In this document: piece by piece, positions 10,504 to 21,240 of the stretch | Position numbering within the stretch: the first letter of the stretch is position 1 | How the letters are laid out: each line of letters starts with the position of its first letter | DNA from: Halicephalobus mephisto | Lineage: Eukaryota; Nematoda; Chromadorea; Rhabditida; Panagrolaimidae | DNA length: 64,000 nt | Direction: 5' to 3' | NCBI GenBank assembly: GCA_009193035.1 | Contig: SWDT01000067.1 | Span: 1 to 64,000, forward strand | Position numbers and translations under genes: made by a program | The notes under the pieces: model-generated | What the model saw: the letters and a program-made list of their open reading frames with translations, nothing else | Databases searched by the model: none | What the model was told of the DNA's origin: nothing

Positions 10504-12706
10504 ATGTATTCGAGTACTCCAGATAATATCCGTCCAGGTTTCACCGACGCTGACGACAATGAAATGTGGCGGTTCTTGCTCAAGTAAGTGGTATTTCCAA
10601 ATCTCCATATATCAATTTTCTAAATTTACATATATATAATTTTTCCATTTTCATATATCAACTTTTTAAAATTTTTATATATAGAACTTAAATTTTATAT
10701 ATCAATTTTCCTAAAACTTTCCCTTGTCGAATTTTTAAACTCTCATATAGAATTTTTTGTTTTCATTTATTAAATTTAATTTGTATATATCAATTTTTCT
10801 AAAATTTTCATATATCAGTTTTGTTTATTTCAGGAAGTTAAACGAGCCAGATTATGGACCGGCCCGTCTACCTAATGGGCTAGTGCTGTGGAGAGATTTT
10901 ATTAAGCAAGAGCCAGATTCTAGACTTGCTCAGAAAACCGAAAGCAATCTTGCATCCCAGTAAGTTGTTCGATTTCGTAATTTATATCATTTTCAATTTG
11001 GATACAAAATTAGGATTCTGTGGGAGATTCTGAGGCCTTCAAAAATCTCGGGAATTTTTAGAAGACTACAGAATCCACTGGAAACTTAATCGAGATCGAG
11101 AACTAAAAGTTTTTAAAAACCCTAAAAATTTCGTAAAAACTTTAAAAAGTCAGTTTAATTTTTTTATTTTTCCTATTTATATTTTAATTTTATTCTTTTA
11201 CTTTTTATTTCTGTGTTATTCCAATCTTTAAATGCATTTTTCCCTTTTCAGCTTCCGAAAATCTATGAGAGGACGTATTATGGATTCCAATTTGACCAAT
11301 GATGAGATCAGATTCATTTTCAAAGCCCTCAATTGGAATATGGGAAAAAAAGAAGAAGCAATGTCAGTTTTTTTGAGATTTTTTTACATTTTGTAATTTT
11401 AGTTTGAAAGACCGTCCAGAATCCCTGAAACCTCGTGTTTTCGTGAATCTCAGAAGCCCACGAAAAAGAAGCATTCTCCTAAGTAAATTCGACACTTCTG
11501 GGTTTGTGGATTCTGATGTCGAACAAGAAACTCCAAAAAAGAAAACTCGACGTCAAACTTACGGCAAACTGAGTAATGAAGTGTTCATGAAGCCCAACAA
11601 ATTCGATGATGAGGACGAAATCGACGATTTTCTTTTCAACGATGACAATCAAAAGAGTAAGTTTCTAAACATAAATTTCCGACTTTATCTACTTTTTTAG
11701 AGAAAAAAAATCTCGAAAAAGAAAACAGCAGTCCGAAAGCGAACAAGGAAAAAGATGGAAATTCAAGCGACACAAGTTCTGATGACAGTTTGCATCATTT
11801 AGGATCCAGAACTGCCTCAAGTAGACGACAATTCAGAGCGGATTCTAATATATCTATATCTTCAGAAAGTTCAGAAGAAGCAACTCCAATTTACCGTCGT
11901 TCAAAGCGACTTCAAACACGGAAAATAAAACTCGAAGATTCTGATGCTAGTGAGACTCCTGTAAGTTGTAATTTCATCATCGAATCGATCGCCCTTCAAC
12001 ATCCTCAAGAACCTGAAGATGAAGAAATAAGAGAAGAAAACACGGGAATTTTCAAAGATGTAAATGAAAACGGAACTATGAACCAAGTAGTCAAAAATAT
12101 GGGTTTGGAAGAGACGTTGGTAGAAGAAGGAACGGATAATGAAAAAATAAAAAATAACGGTGCTTTGGAACGTCGACCTCCAACAATTGATTTGTCGACT
12201 CCAGTTTTTGAAATTGATGGAGATGTGAATCCGGAAGTGACTACAGAAGGAAATAAATCTAACCAAGAGGCTAAAATACCGGAAATTCAAGAGGATCTGA
12301 ATGATAGTGATGTCCAAGTGTCGGAAAACCCCGTAACTTCTACTCCTGATCGTCGTGTAAATAAGGAAATTCAAGTATTGGAAATAAACGACGATACTGA
12401 AACTCCATCGGAAGTGAAAACTCATGAATTCGCTCCTGTTACTCTCGCTTGTATAAGGGTCGCGTTCCATTATGCCAATGGAGACGATGTTGTTTTGGAT
12501 GATGATGCTCTCGCCACCGCAATGAAGCTAGAAATGTCTAAATCTGTAAGTTCTCAACAACTCTAGCACTTCACAAAGTGGTATTTCAGCTCGATCATTA
12601 TCTGCGGAATCTGGTTCAACACTTCAAGAACGACAGTCACGCAAACGAGAAGAATCCGATGACAGAAGTTACTTCGTCTGTAGACAGCTTACCATACTAT
12701 ACTTGA
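10504..12706 (+). CDS. RAP1/TEBP-like Myb-domain protein, candidate telomere-binding factor
   Basis: Six exons: 10504-10583, 10834-10959, 11252-11362, 11403-11656, 11701-12545, 12590-12706; 1533 nt, 510 aa. Introns 3-5 are only 40, 44 and 44 nt. Residues about 13-75 form a Myb/homeodomain-like helical unit reading FTDADDNEMWRFLL, then GLVLWRDFI, then NLASHFRKSMRGRI. This closely resembles the RAP1 (TERF2IP) Myb start FTDADD. A second possible helical segment, NLTNDEIRFIFKALNWNMGK, follows directly. The rest is acidic, low-complexity and basic-patch rich (SPRKRSILL, KKKTRRQ), with a short ordered tail (LDHYLRNLVQHFKN). No BRCT domain is present. Nematode TEBP-1/2 carry RAP1-like Myb folds, so a double-strand telomere or other chromatin role is inferred. 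Gene structure is secure; function is not. Confidence 0.7.
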
Positions 12707-12828
12707 CTTGTTTGTTATAAATGTGTGCTTGGTAGATATCATTGACTTCCCTGATTGTCGAGTAGATAAGTGGACAGTTTATCCTTCAACAAACAAAATC
12801 CAAACAATTCGAGTAAAATTAACATTAT

Positions 12829-13302
12829 TTATGAACGTGGGCGTTCCTTTTTGCCACGGAAGAGAGCAAGCAAAGAGGTGTTAGCAACCTTGACAACCTT
12901 GAAACGGACGCCAGGAATATCACCGACGGCACGACCACTACGACCGAAACCAGAGACGAGAACTTCATCGTTTTCCTGAAATGGCGGATGATCATTGGCC
13001 AGGGATCGAGAACAAACCTCAATAAAGTTCAAGCAACCGTCGTTGGGGACGAAAGCAGTAATCTTCTTGCTGTTCTTGATGAGCTGGACACGAACACACT
13101 TGCGGATAGCAGAGTTAGGCTGCTTAGCTTCGACTCCAATCTTCTCGACGACAATTCCTTTGGCCATACAAGCACCTCCGAAGGGATCGGCCTTCCAGCG
13201 AGTTCCCAAGTTGGCCTTCTTGTAACGTCTGTCGTTCCAGCGTTGGTCTTGATGGTGCTTCCTCAACTTACGAGCAGTGCGAATACCCTTTGGCTTTCCC
13301 AT
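12829..13302 (-). CDS. RPS23: 40S ribosomal protein S23 (uS12)
   Basis: Exons 13018-13302 and 12829-12975 encode 143 aa, the usual length. The protein is a core 40S component at the decoding centre. Its conserved run includes [18 protein letters not shown], which contains the proline hydroxylated in other eukaryotes, then [26 protein letters not shown] and [12 protein letters not shown]. Read straight through, the frame carries 14 extra residues between FIE and ENDE. These correspond exactly to a 42-nt GT...TTTCAG intron at 12976-13017, and all known S23 proteins are contiguous there. The ATG at 13300-13302 starts the canonical MGKPKG. The gene converges on the RAP1-like gene with 122 bp between stops. 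Confidence 0.96.
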   Translation of the reverse strand: MGKPKGIRTARKLRKHHQDQRWNDRRYKKANLGTRWKADPFGGACMAKGIVVEKIGVEAKQPNSAIRKCVRVQLIKNSKKITAFVPNDGCLNFIEVCSRSLANDHPPFQENDEVLVSGFGRSGRAVGDIPGVRFKVVKVANTSLLALFRGKKERPRS

Positions 13303-14064
13303 GATGCCTAAAAGTAGTCTTCATTGAAGAGCGTTCAAAACTACATATAAAACGAAGCAACAATCACGTAAATACAAGTTTCCTTCATTTATAGGGAAAA
13401 AATGACAAATTTAGTGAAAAACAAAAGCAACTACGGAGTTCCCTACCCTAGGCCACTAATAGGTACCCTATTACACGTAAAAAAACTTGTTCGGGAAAAA
13501 TCACATCACGCAGCAGCGGAAACAACGAGGTCTTCTTCTGTTTGGTTCATTTCGGCGAGCAAGGAAGGGACAGACAGTTCCTGCAAGAATCAGGGTTATT
13601 CGTGTCGAAAGCCACTGCTAGCGTTCGCAGCCAGTCCTTTGGCTCTTGCGTTCGACTCGCTCGCTTTTTATCGCTGTTTACCTGGCAAAGAAATGCACTT
13701 TACTCGAAGTATTTCTTCAAAATTATCCATATATCAAATTTAATTTTTTCCTCTAAGAGAATAAAAATATTAAAATTCGTAAAATTATAGTAAAAAATAA
13801 GTATTTCGAAAAAGAACCAAAAGTTGTTCAAAAATAAGTGAATTCAGTTTTGTTTTAACTTTCGATATATGGAATTCCCTACTATTATTTAATTTCCTTT
13901 TCCTAAAAGTGAAAATATAACTAATTTAAAGAAAATATTAAAATTAACAAAGTAGAAATTTCGAAAAAGAACCAAAAATTGTTCAAAAATAAACGAATTC
14001 AGTTTTGTTTTAACTTTCGATATATGGAATTTCATACATTCATGTTGTTTTCTGTTCCGCAAGA
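13303..14064. other. GC-richer intergenic region upstream of RPS23
   Basis: 13402-13743 is an open plus-strand frame of 113 codons, with a GC-richer core at about 13500-13690. It matches no family I know. Because it lies directly upstream of the minus-strand RPS23 start, it may simply be RPS23 promoter and 5' UTR, or host a small non-coding RNA. From 13740 to 14064 the DNA is AT-rich and contains two copies of a segment with ATTTCGAAAAAGAACCAAAA and AATTCAGTTTTGTTTTAACT. Confidence 0.35.
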
Positions 14065-15529
14065 TCATTTAACAAAAATCAACTGCAAACTCTAGATATT
14101 TAAAGAGATAAAGAATACAGTATATCCTGTTTCAAAGAATTATTTCGAGTAAAGTATTTTTTAAAATTACTTACGTTGATTTGGATGAAATTTTTTCTTT
14201 TCCTAGAGAACAAGTAAATTTCGCCATCGTAAATGTCGAACCACAACGCGTGAACGAAGAGTTTTCCTTCCTCGAAGTACTTCCGGAGGACTCCATGGGA
14301 CGAGAGGTTGATCACTTGCTGGAGGACGTTGATCTGCAAAATAGGATTATCTAGCTTTTTAAATCCAAAAAACAGCTATGTGGCAGTTGATTCCCCTGGA
14401 CTTTTGTTGATTTCGGAGTTTTTAAATAATTTTTTTTATTATTTTAGGCCATTTCGGAAAACCAAAAATTGGCTTAAAAAAGAAAAAATGAAACCAGAAT
14501 TACGAAATCAAGGAATAACTGTCCTGAAATTCACTTCTTCTTTTTAAATTACTTTTTTAAATTATACTTGACATTTTTGGGTATTTTTAGAAACCAGAAA
14601 TAGTTTAAAAAGGGAAAAATGAAACTAGGATTGCGAAATAGGGGAATAAATGCCGCAAGGGGAACAACTCTGTTATCGTTGATATGTCGAAATTACCTGG
14701 GACAGTTTGTCCTCTACGGCCCTCTTGTCCATGGGGTCGATGTAGGCCTCGAAATTGAGCTCTGGATTGACTTCGCATTCGAAAACCAAAGGAGCCGACT
14801 TGTTTGCGAGGTTTTGGTGGAGTTTCCGGACACTGTGGTACCCGTTCGCTCTGACCCAATGGTCCATAGGACTGCAAGTGTCGAAACTCTTTGGATCTTG
14901 GTTGATTTGGTACAGAGTATTGACGGCTTTGCAGTCGGAATGCCCACAAATAAGGACATGTCTGATCCCTCCTCGTTTGACCGCTAGTTCCATTGCCGCA
15001 GGTTCGGTGGAAACACAGAGATGAGTCCCAGCAGAACCGTAGCTGATGGATTTCGGAATCATGTTCCCGGCGTTCCTGACCACGAAGATTTCTCCGACAT
15101 GAGACTGCATGAATCTAGTTGGAAGCATCCTAGAGTCCATACAAGTAAACATCAGCATCGAAGGCTGAAAAATTGATTCATTCGATATATCAAAATTGGT
15201 TTTTACTCCTTATATAAAAAGTATAAAATTCGATATATCAAAGTTGATTTTTACTCCTTATATGAACTGCAATTTATTTAATATAAGAAAATTAATTCAT
15301 TCGATATATCAAAATGGATCCATTTGACATATGAAACTTGACTTTACTCTATACATGAAAATCAATCTGTTCGATATATGGAAATTAACTTTCTTGATAT
15401 ATGAAAATCAACTTTTTTGATATACAAAAAACATACCTTTGGATTGTCTCTGATCGCCTGGAATTCCTTCAGTAAACTTTCCCTAAGGGTTGATCGATAC
15501 TTCAGGATACCGTTCAGGACCCGGTTCAT
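14065..15529 (-). CDS. Beta-class carbonic anhydrase
   Basis: Exons 15437-15529, 14697-15164, 14175-14333 and, tentatively, 14065-14082; 738 nt, 245 aa. It catalyses reversible CO2 hydration with a zinc held by Cys, His and Cys. The ligands are visible in FTCMDSRM (Cys, with the Asp-Arg dyad) and in VLICGHSDCKAV (His and Cys). The SMLMFTCMDSR entry and the RNAGNMIP motif are typical of animal beta-CAs. The C-terminal part reads HALWFDIYDGEIYLFSR, as in nematode and insect homologues. The last exon is uncertain: it adds only five codons after a TTTGCAG acceptor. Reading through the GTAAGT at 14174 instead would add about 20 unrelated residues. Confidence 0.88.
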
Positions 15530-15853
15530 GATTCAAAGTACGAAAGTCAGAGTGGTGTTCAAAACTAAAAAACAAAGAAAAAGGGAAATTTAAAGCACAA
15601 ACAAGTTTGACACGGCTCTCGTCGTCTGAAGAACCTCCAAAAAACATAGATCACTATAATCAGTGAAATGGTTTAAAAATAATTTTTAACGAATATTGCA
15701 ATTTTTAAATGCACATTATTAATTTGAAAAATGAAATTTTGCAAGTTCTATAACGAATTTTTCAAACTTTTCGTTGGTCTTAAGAGTGCCGCGCCAAAGT
15801 TGGTTTCGAAATCGCCTCATTTCTTTAGTTTTTTTTAATTTTTTTATTTTAAT
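15530..15853. promoter_or_regulatory. Divergent intergenic region, carbonic anhydrase / MEPCE-like
   Basis: The two starts face away from each other across 324 bp. The sequence is AT-rich with a GC-richer patch at 15606-15640 and GCGCCAAAGTTGG near 15789. No specific promoter element could be identified. Confidence 0.35.
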
Positions 15854-17162
15854 ATGAAAATCGAAGAAATCCATCAAAAAATGGATATTGATGCTGAAAA
15901 TAACAAGTGTAAAAAACGAAAGGTAAGAATCTTAAACTATTTCGAAGTTAACTTTGGATTTCAGCCTGAATCAATTCCGGAAGATTTTCGCTCTTTCAAA
16001 ATCCCTAAACTCTCTAATTCTGCACCATATACAGATGACAATGTCACTTCTTCAAATTCAGAATCCAGGGAAAAGTCGAAGAAGGAAAAACAACTTGAAA
16101 TGTCAATGAAGTAAGTTATTTCTAAAATTTTTTATATATCAATTTTATTAAAACTTTCATATATCAATCTTTTTTAAATTTTTCGTATATCAACTTTATT
16201 CAAATTTTCATATATCAATTTTTATTACTTTTCATATATTAATTTGTTAATTGTAGATTCCGTTATGGAAACTTCTATCGGTACTACGGCCACAGATTGA
16301 AAGGAATTGAAAAAGATCCGAGATTGGAGATTTTTAACAAAGACTGGTTCAGGATGAGGAATGTCCTGGATATCGGCTGTAATGCGGGTTATCTGACTTT
16401 GTCCATCGCGAAGGAGTTCGAGCCGGCCTGGATCCTCGGTATCGACATTGATCCTCACTTAGTCGGTGTCTCCAGGAAGAATATTAAATATTACGTCGAT
16501 GGACACCAAGAAGTAAGTCTGAGTTCTCATTCACATATAAGTTTTATTTTCCCGTATATGAAATCCACTTTTTACATTTCAATTTATATTTTTCATATAT
16601 GAAATCCACTTTTTACATTTCAGTTTTATTTTTCCATATATTAATTTTGCTTTTTCAGTTGATTGGTGATTTCCCCAAGTCTTTGGTAAAAACAGAGGAG
16701 GAAGGAGGACCTCAAGTGAGAAAATTCCCGAGGAATATCTGGTTCCGGACTCAGAATTACGTCCCTGAATTCGAAGAACAAATTGAACAAACCCAGGAGG
16801 AATATGACGTCATTATGGCTCTCAGTATCACCAAATGGATTCATCTGAATTGGGGTGACGATGGAATGAAGAGATTCTTCAGAAGAGCTTTCCGCCATCT
16901 GAAGCCCGGAGGCAGACTGATTTTGGAAACCCAAGCTTTCGAAAGTTATTACAAAAGAGCCAAAACTGTCCCTACTTTGAAGGAAAATTACAAAAAAGTC
17001 CAATTCAAACCTGATCAATTCAAGGATTATCTGACGAATGAAGTCGGATTCGAGAGCTGCGAGGATTTGGGGGTCGTGAAGGCGAATTCCAAAGGTTTCG
17101 AACGCCCACTTCAAGTTTTCAGGAAGAAATTTTACATCAAGAAATCCAAGGGTTCCGAGTGA
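15854..17162 (+). CDS. BCDIN3/MEPCE-like RNA 5'-phosphate methyltransferase
   Basis: Exons 15854-15922, 15965-16110, 16257-16512 and 16659-17162; 975 nt, 324 aa. The family methylates the gamma-phosphate at the 5' end of 7SK and related small RNAs (MEPCE) or the 5' monophosphate of other RNAs (BCDIN3D). The Bin3 entry motif is [13 protein letters not shown]. The SAM-binding motif I is [16 protein letters not shown], followed by [11 protein letters not shown], and the late motif is [16 protein letters not shown] with [11 protein letters not shown]. This order and the FYRYYG start favour MEPCE/Bin3 proper. The N-terminus is short and basic (CKKRK). Intron 1 (15923-15964) is 42 nt, in frame and without a stop. 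An AATAAA lies about 30 bp after the stop codon. Confidence 0.9.
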
Positions 17163-17595
17163 TGATAAATACTTTCACTTTTTTAATTTATTAATAAATT
17201 TAAAACTATTCAAATTTAGTAATTTTTATCAGTTTGAATCGGTTTGGATATTTTTGATTGGTCGGTCGTTCGACGGTTTCAAAGAGAAAAATTACCAGTT
17301 TTACCTAGATTATTATTTTTGACTAGTTGGTTGAAATGTGAATCGAGTCCAAAATTTGTTGGTTTTACCTTGATAACGTATTTTTGACTGTCTGTTTAAT
17401 TTATTCTCTCACAACGAGAAATTTACCAGTTTTACTCTATTTGCGTACTTTCTGACTGGTTCCTTGTTCCGCGGTCTCGACGCGAAAAAAGCTGTTTCTT
17501 TTTCTCTAAAAAACGATGATTTTGAAGGAAAACTTTCGTTTCTCATTTTTATAGAATTTATCTTTTTTTTCTAAAATTTATTTTTTTTAGGAAAA
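17163..17595. promoter_or_regulatory. Intergenic region before PBS-2, with weak repeats
   Basis: Three diverged units of about 70-75 bp contain a TTTTTGACTRGTTGG-like word and CCAGTTTTACC. They resemble in style, not exact sequence, the repeats in the TIM10B/RAP1 promoter. A TTTTTTTTAG just before the ATG (17581-17590) could be a trans- or cis-splice acceptor for the 5' leader. Confidence 0.35.
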
Positions 17596-18784
17596 ATGTC
17601 CGGTGGAAAGAATCTTGACGTTGAATTCGAACCGTGTGAAGCCTTCGATTTCGGAAATGTGGCCAGAAACATTGCTTTGGTCGAATGTGGGATGAAACCG
17701 CCACTTGCCCGAAGCACCGGTACCACCATCGTCGGATGTACCTACAAGGTTTGTTTTTTTATGTGAAATTTGTCTAATTTTTACGCGACATTTGTCAAAT
17801 TTTACTTTTTATGTCAAATTTGGCTACTTTCACTTTTCTTGTGAAAACTTTGATTTTCACTTTGTATGTGAAATTTAGCTACTTTTGTCTTTTAGATGAA
17901 ACTTGTCTAATTTTTACTTTTCGGGTAAAATTACCCTATTTCTGGTTTTTATATAGAATTTTCCATTTTTACGTAAAGTTCCCACTTAAGCTCAAACTTA
18001 CCTAGTTCCAATTTCTCTACGAAATTTACCGAATTTTGCTTTTTATATGAAAGTTGGCTAATTTTAATTTTTGTAGGATGGAGTTGTTATGGGAGCGGAT
18101 TCTCGTGCGACTGCAGGTAATATTATTGCGGACAAGCAATGCGAGAAGGTCCACAAGTTGACGGAATCCATCTATGCTTGTGGAGCTGGAACTGCCGCTG
18201 ATTTGGATCAAGTAACCAAGATGCTATCGGCAAATTTACGTCTTGTTGAGCTGAACACTGGTAAGAAAGCTCGGGTTATCACTGCTGTCAGACAAGCCAA
18301 GCAGCATCTTTATCGATACATGGGATACATCGGAGCTTACTTGTTGATTGGAGGAGTTGATGCTGTAGGTCCTCATATCTACGACGTCAGTGCGGAAGGT
18401 ACAACGATGGCCAAATCCTACGCTGCCGATGGATCTGGCAGTTATGCAGCCATTTCTGTCCTCGAACGTGACTTCAGATTCGGAATGACTGTCTGTTTTT
18501 CCACAGTTTCAATTTTATAGATTGTTTTGCAGGAGGAAGAAGCCAAAGACCTTGTTCAGCGTGCTCTTCATGCTGGTATGCACGGGGACAACGCCTCCGG
18601 AAACTCCCTCAACTTGGTCATCATTACTGAAGACTCGACTCGTTTCGAAGGCCCGATTTTCCCCGACTTTTGCAAACGACCAGAGAATATTGAGCTGGAT
18701 TACAAGTTCAAGTCCGGTGCCACGACTGTTCTGAAACACAAAGTCTACAAGTATGACATCATCGAAAGCATGGACACCTATTAA
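17596..18784 (+). CDS. PSMB7: 20S proteasome subunit beta-2 (PSMB7/PBS-2), trypsin-like
   Basis: Exons 17596-17748, 18077-18490 and 18533-18784; 819 nt, 272 aa. This is a catalytic subunit of the 20S core. A propeptide of 42 residues ends ...ARSTG, and the mature N-terminal nucleophile is Thr43 in TTIVG. The catalytic Asp and Lys lie in VMGADSRATAGNIIADKQC. CGAGTAADLDQVT and GYIGAYLLIGGVD are diagnostic of the beta-2 branch. The C-terminal arm, which wraps neighbouring subunits, is present. Intron 2 is 42 nt (18491-18532). Its GTCTGT donor is unusual, but the join ...FGMT|EEEAKDLV matches the family. The stop is 113 bp from the convergent GPCR stop. Confidence 0.95.
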
Positions 18785-18897
18785 CAAGTGGACTGATTTT
18801 CCTCTATTGTTGGATTGAGTTCCGCAAATCTTTGGATTAAACTCTTGTATTTTTATAAAAAATAATTTATTTTAGGTAGAGGTCAATTCTGAGATTT

Positions 18898-20566
18898 TCA
18901 GATGTCAGTAGGAAGATTGTTGTTGACAGTGGTGCTTGTCTTTTTAGCAGCCTGGTACTTGACGATGGAATGTGGATGATTCTGCCCGTATATGGATCTT
19001 ACTCGTCTCTCGAGTGGACCTGGGAGATACTTGAAGCTTGTCCTGACTCTTCCAATTACTGTAGAAGAAAGTCGGTAAGTAGGACTGTCCGCGGTTGTCT
19101 GGTTGGATCTGTTTTTGGAACATCCGAAAACTTTATAAAATGCGATTCTGTATTCTGTACTGCAGAGCATGTAAAGATAAAGATGAGGCAAATAACTAAA
19201 TTTTTAGTTGAAATTTGACTTGGAAAAAATACTTACTGTGATACTTGTAGACAATTTGCAAATGCTCGAAAAATTTGCATACCGATACCGTTGAAAGTAG
19301 AGTCGATGAAAAGACTTAATATACTTGCTGGTAAAGTACAGATTACAAAAGTTGCAGATGTTATCAGAAGTAGGACGGAAATTCGAACTCGTTCTTGATC
19401 TCTTGCTCTTCCTGCTCTCATAGATCGTCTGGAATATCTGGCACTTAGTTCTCGAAGGGATCGGATCATATCTAGGTTAAGCACGACGAGGACAACTATC
19501 GGACCGATCCTGGCGAATATCTGGAAAAAATTATTAAAAAAATAAAATTCTAAAAAATAAGTTTTGCAATTTCAAAAATATAAAAAAATTAAATAATTTT
19601 AGAAATTTAAAGTCAAAAAATATTAAAATTGTTTTGTTTTTAAATAAAAAAAATAAATTTTATGTTTTGAATAAAAAAAAAATAAATTTTATGTTTTGAA
19701 TAAAAAAAAATAAATTTTATATTTTTTAAATAAAAAAAAATAATTTTATATTTTTGAATAAAAAAAATAATTTTATATTTTTTTAATAAAAAACCAACTT
19801 CTCTGATCATCAGGTAAACTTTGAAATAAGGTTTTTGAACAATTTGGTGGTTCCTTTCCATGATATACCGGATAGTGACGTTTAGGCCTTCGTTGTTGAC
19901 TTCGGGAAATTCCACAAGTTTTTTCTGCCAACAACTGATTGAAAAAATTAAAAAAGCACAAAAATAAATGAGAAAAATAACGTTTCTTATTCTGGTTTTT
20001 GATCCGGGAGAATTATGAAATACGATGGGGTAGTTGATGGATAGCCATCGGTCTATCGTCATTGCCACTAGACAGTGTGCCGAAGCCGTTATTAAAGAAT
20101 TAATAACGGGTAATTCGAGATGGGCGTGATAAAACATGATTAAGTAATTTTTTTCGTCGGATATTCCGCCATGTCTTAGACAAAACGGCACTAGGGCGAA
20201 GATGGAAAGAATGTCCGCGATGGCGGAGGCCTTGAGGTAGAGGAATCCCACCGATGGCAGAGTGGATAGTGTCCAAACATTCAGGCACTGGTTGATTAAT
20301 CCGATAAACAATAAAAATGGCATTACGTAAACGTGAGAAATAAATTCAATTTCAGCTTCAACAGAGCCAGAGGCATTCGGCAAAGGAGTAGCCATCACCC
20401 CGGAATCTTCCTCAGAAAAAAGCAATAATGGAGAATTCTGCAAGGAAGATTCCGGCACTCTCGAAGCCACGGCAGTCGAGAAGACCGTGAAAACGATCAA
20501 CACTCGACACTGCTTCCGAATCAGCTCCAGAATCCGTTCTCGGTGACCAGCCACTAAAGGCTCCAT
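18898..20566 (-). CDS. Rhodopsin-family GPCR, FMRFamide-receptor-like
   Basis: Exons 19799-20566, 19237-19520 and 18898-19195; 1350 nt, 449 aa. Seven membrane helices can be followed: TM1 VYVMPFLLFIGLINQCLNVW, TM2 near LYLKASAIADILSIFALVPF, TM3 with the DRY-equivalent DRW in AMTIDRWLSINYP, TM4 VIFLIYFCAFLIF, TM5 in exon 2 (IGPIVVLVVLNL), TM6 ISVLLLITSATFVICTLPAS and TM7 ending LPHLYLYML. The NPxxY motif has Leu for Asn. The N-terminus (about 95 residues) is long, with an early hydrophobic stretch that may be a signal sequence. The pattern recalls nematode peptide receptors of the FMRFamide type; the ligand is unknown. The first intron's donor, GTTGGT, is weak. Confidence 0.8.
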
Positions 20567-21240
20567 TTAGATTCAATGTTGAAAAACCCTCCGGGCACGC
20601 TTAAGGCGGGAACACTCGCTACAAACCATTAATAAAAAAATAAAAAATTAAAATAAAAAATTAAAATAAAAAATAAATAAAAATTAAAAAATTAAAAATT
20701 AAAATTAATAAAAAAAATAAAATTAAAAATTAAAATTAAAAAATCAATAGAAATTTTAAATAAAAATCAAACAATTTAAAAACTGGGAAATTATAATCAA
20801 ATTTAAAAAATTATACCTTTTAAAGAAATTTAATTTTTTAAAAATAAATTTAAAGAATTTCTTAAAATAATTTTTTTTAATTTTGAAAATCATTTTTTTT
20901 AATTTTCAAAATCATTTTTTTTTTGAAAATTATTTTTTTATAAAAATTTTTAAAGTATTTTTTTTATAAAAATTAATTTTTAAGAAAGTTATGACGTCAT
21001 TGGACATTAATTGAGAAAATTATTTAAGAGGAAACGGTAATTGGATCATGTGAGAAAAGATAATTTTTTCAATAATTTTAGAATTATAAAAATTTGAGCA
21101 AGACTCAAGTTGCGAAAACAGAAGTACATCTGGGGAATGAGGTAACTTTGGGAATAAAGAAACAAAAATCAGTTTTTTAATTTTTGATGGTTAAGAGTAC
21201 ATACGCAATCGTGTTTTTGAAAAAATAAAAAAATTTGTCG
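20567..21240. other. AT-rich region upstream of the GPCR, one possible mini-exon
   Basis: From 20630 to 20980 the sequence is almost only A and T runs. A TGACGTCA word (CRE-type palindrome) lies at 20990-20998. At 21082-21141 a plus-strand frame of 20 codons (LSKTQVAKTEVHLGNE in its centre) sits between an ATTTTAG acceptor and a GAG|GTAACT donor. I cannot join it to a gene. Confidence 0.25.

Noticed and set aside
11961..12009. GTAAGTTGTAATTT donor-like site inside exon 5 of the RAP1-like gene
   Set aside because: No good acceptor in phase; removing it breaks the frame while read-through keeps it open.
12988..13311. Plus-strand frames opposite RPS23
   Set aside because: Antisense shadows of a ribosomal protein gene with strong codon constraint.
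20990..20998. CRE element (TGACGTCA) as a regulator of the GPCR
   Set aside because: A single 8-bp word over 400 bp upstream of a coding start is weak evidence on its own; noted only in the region entry.
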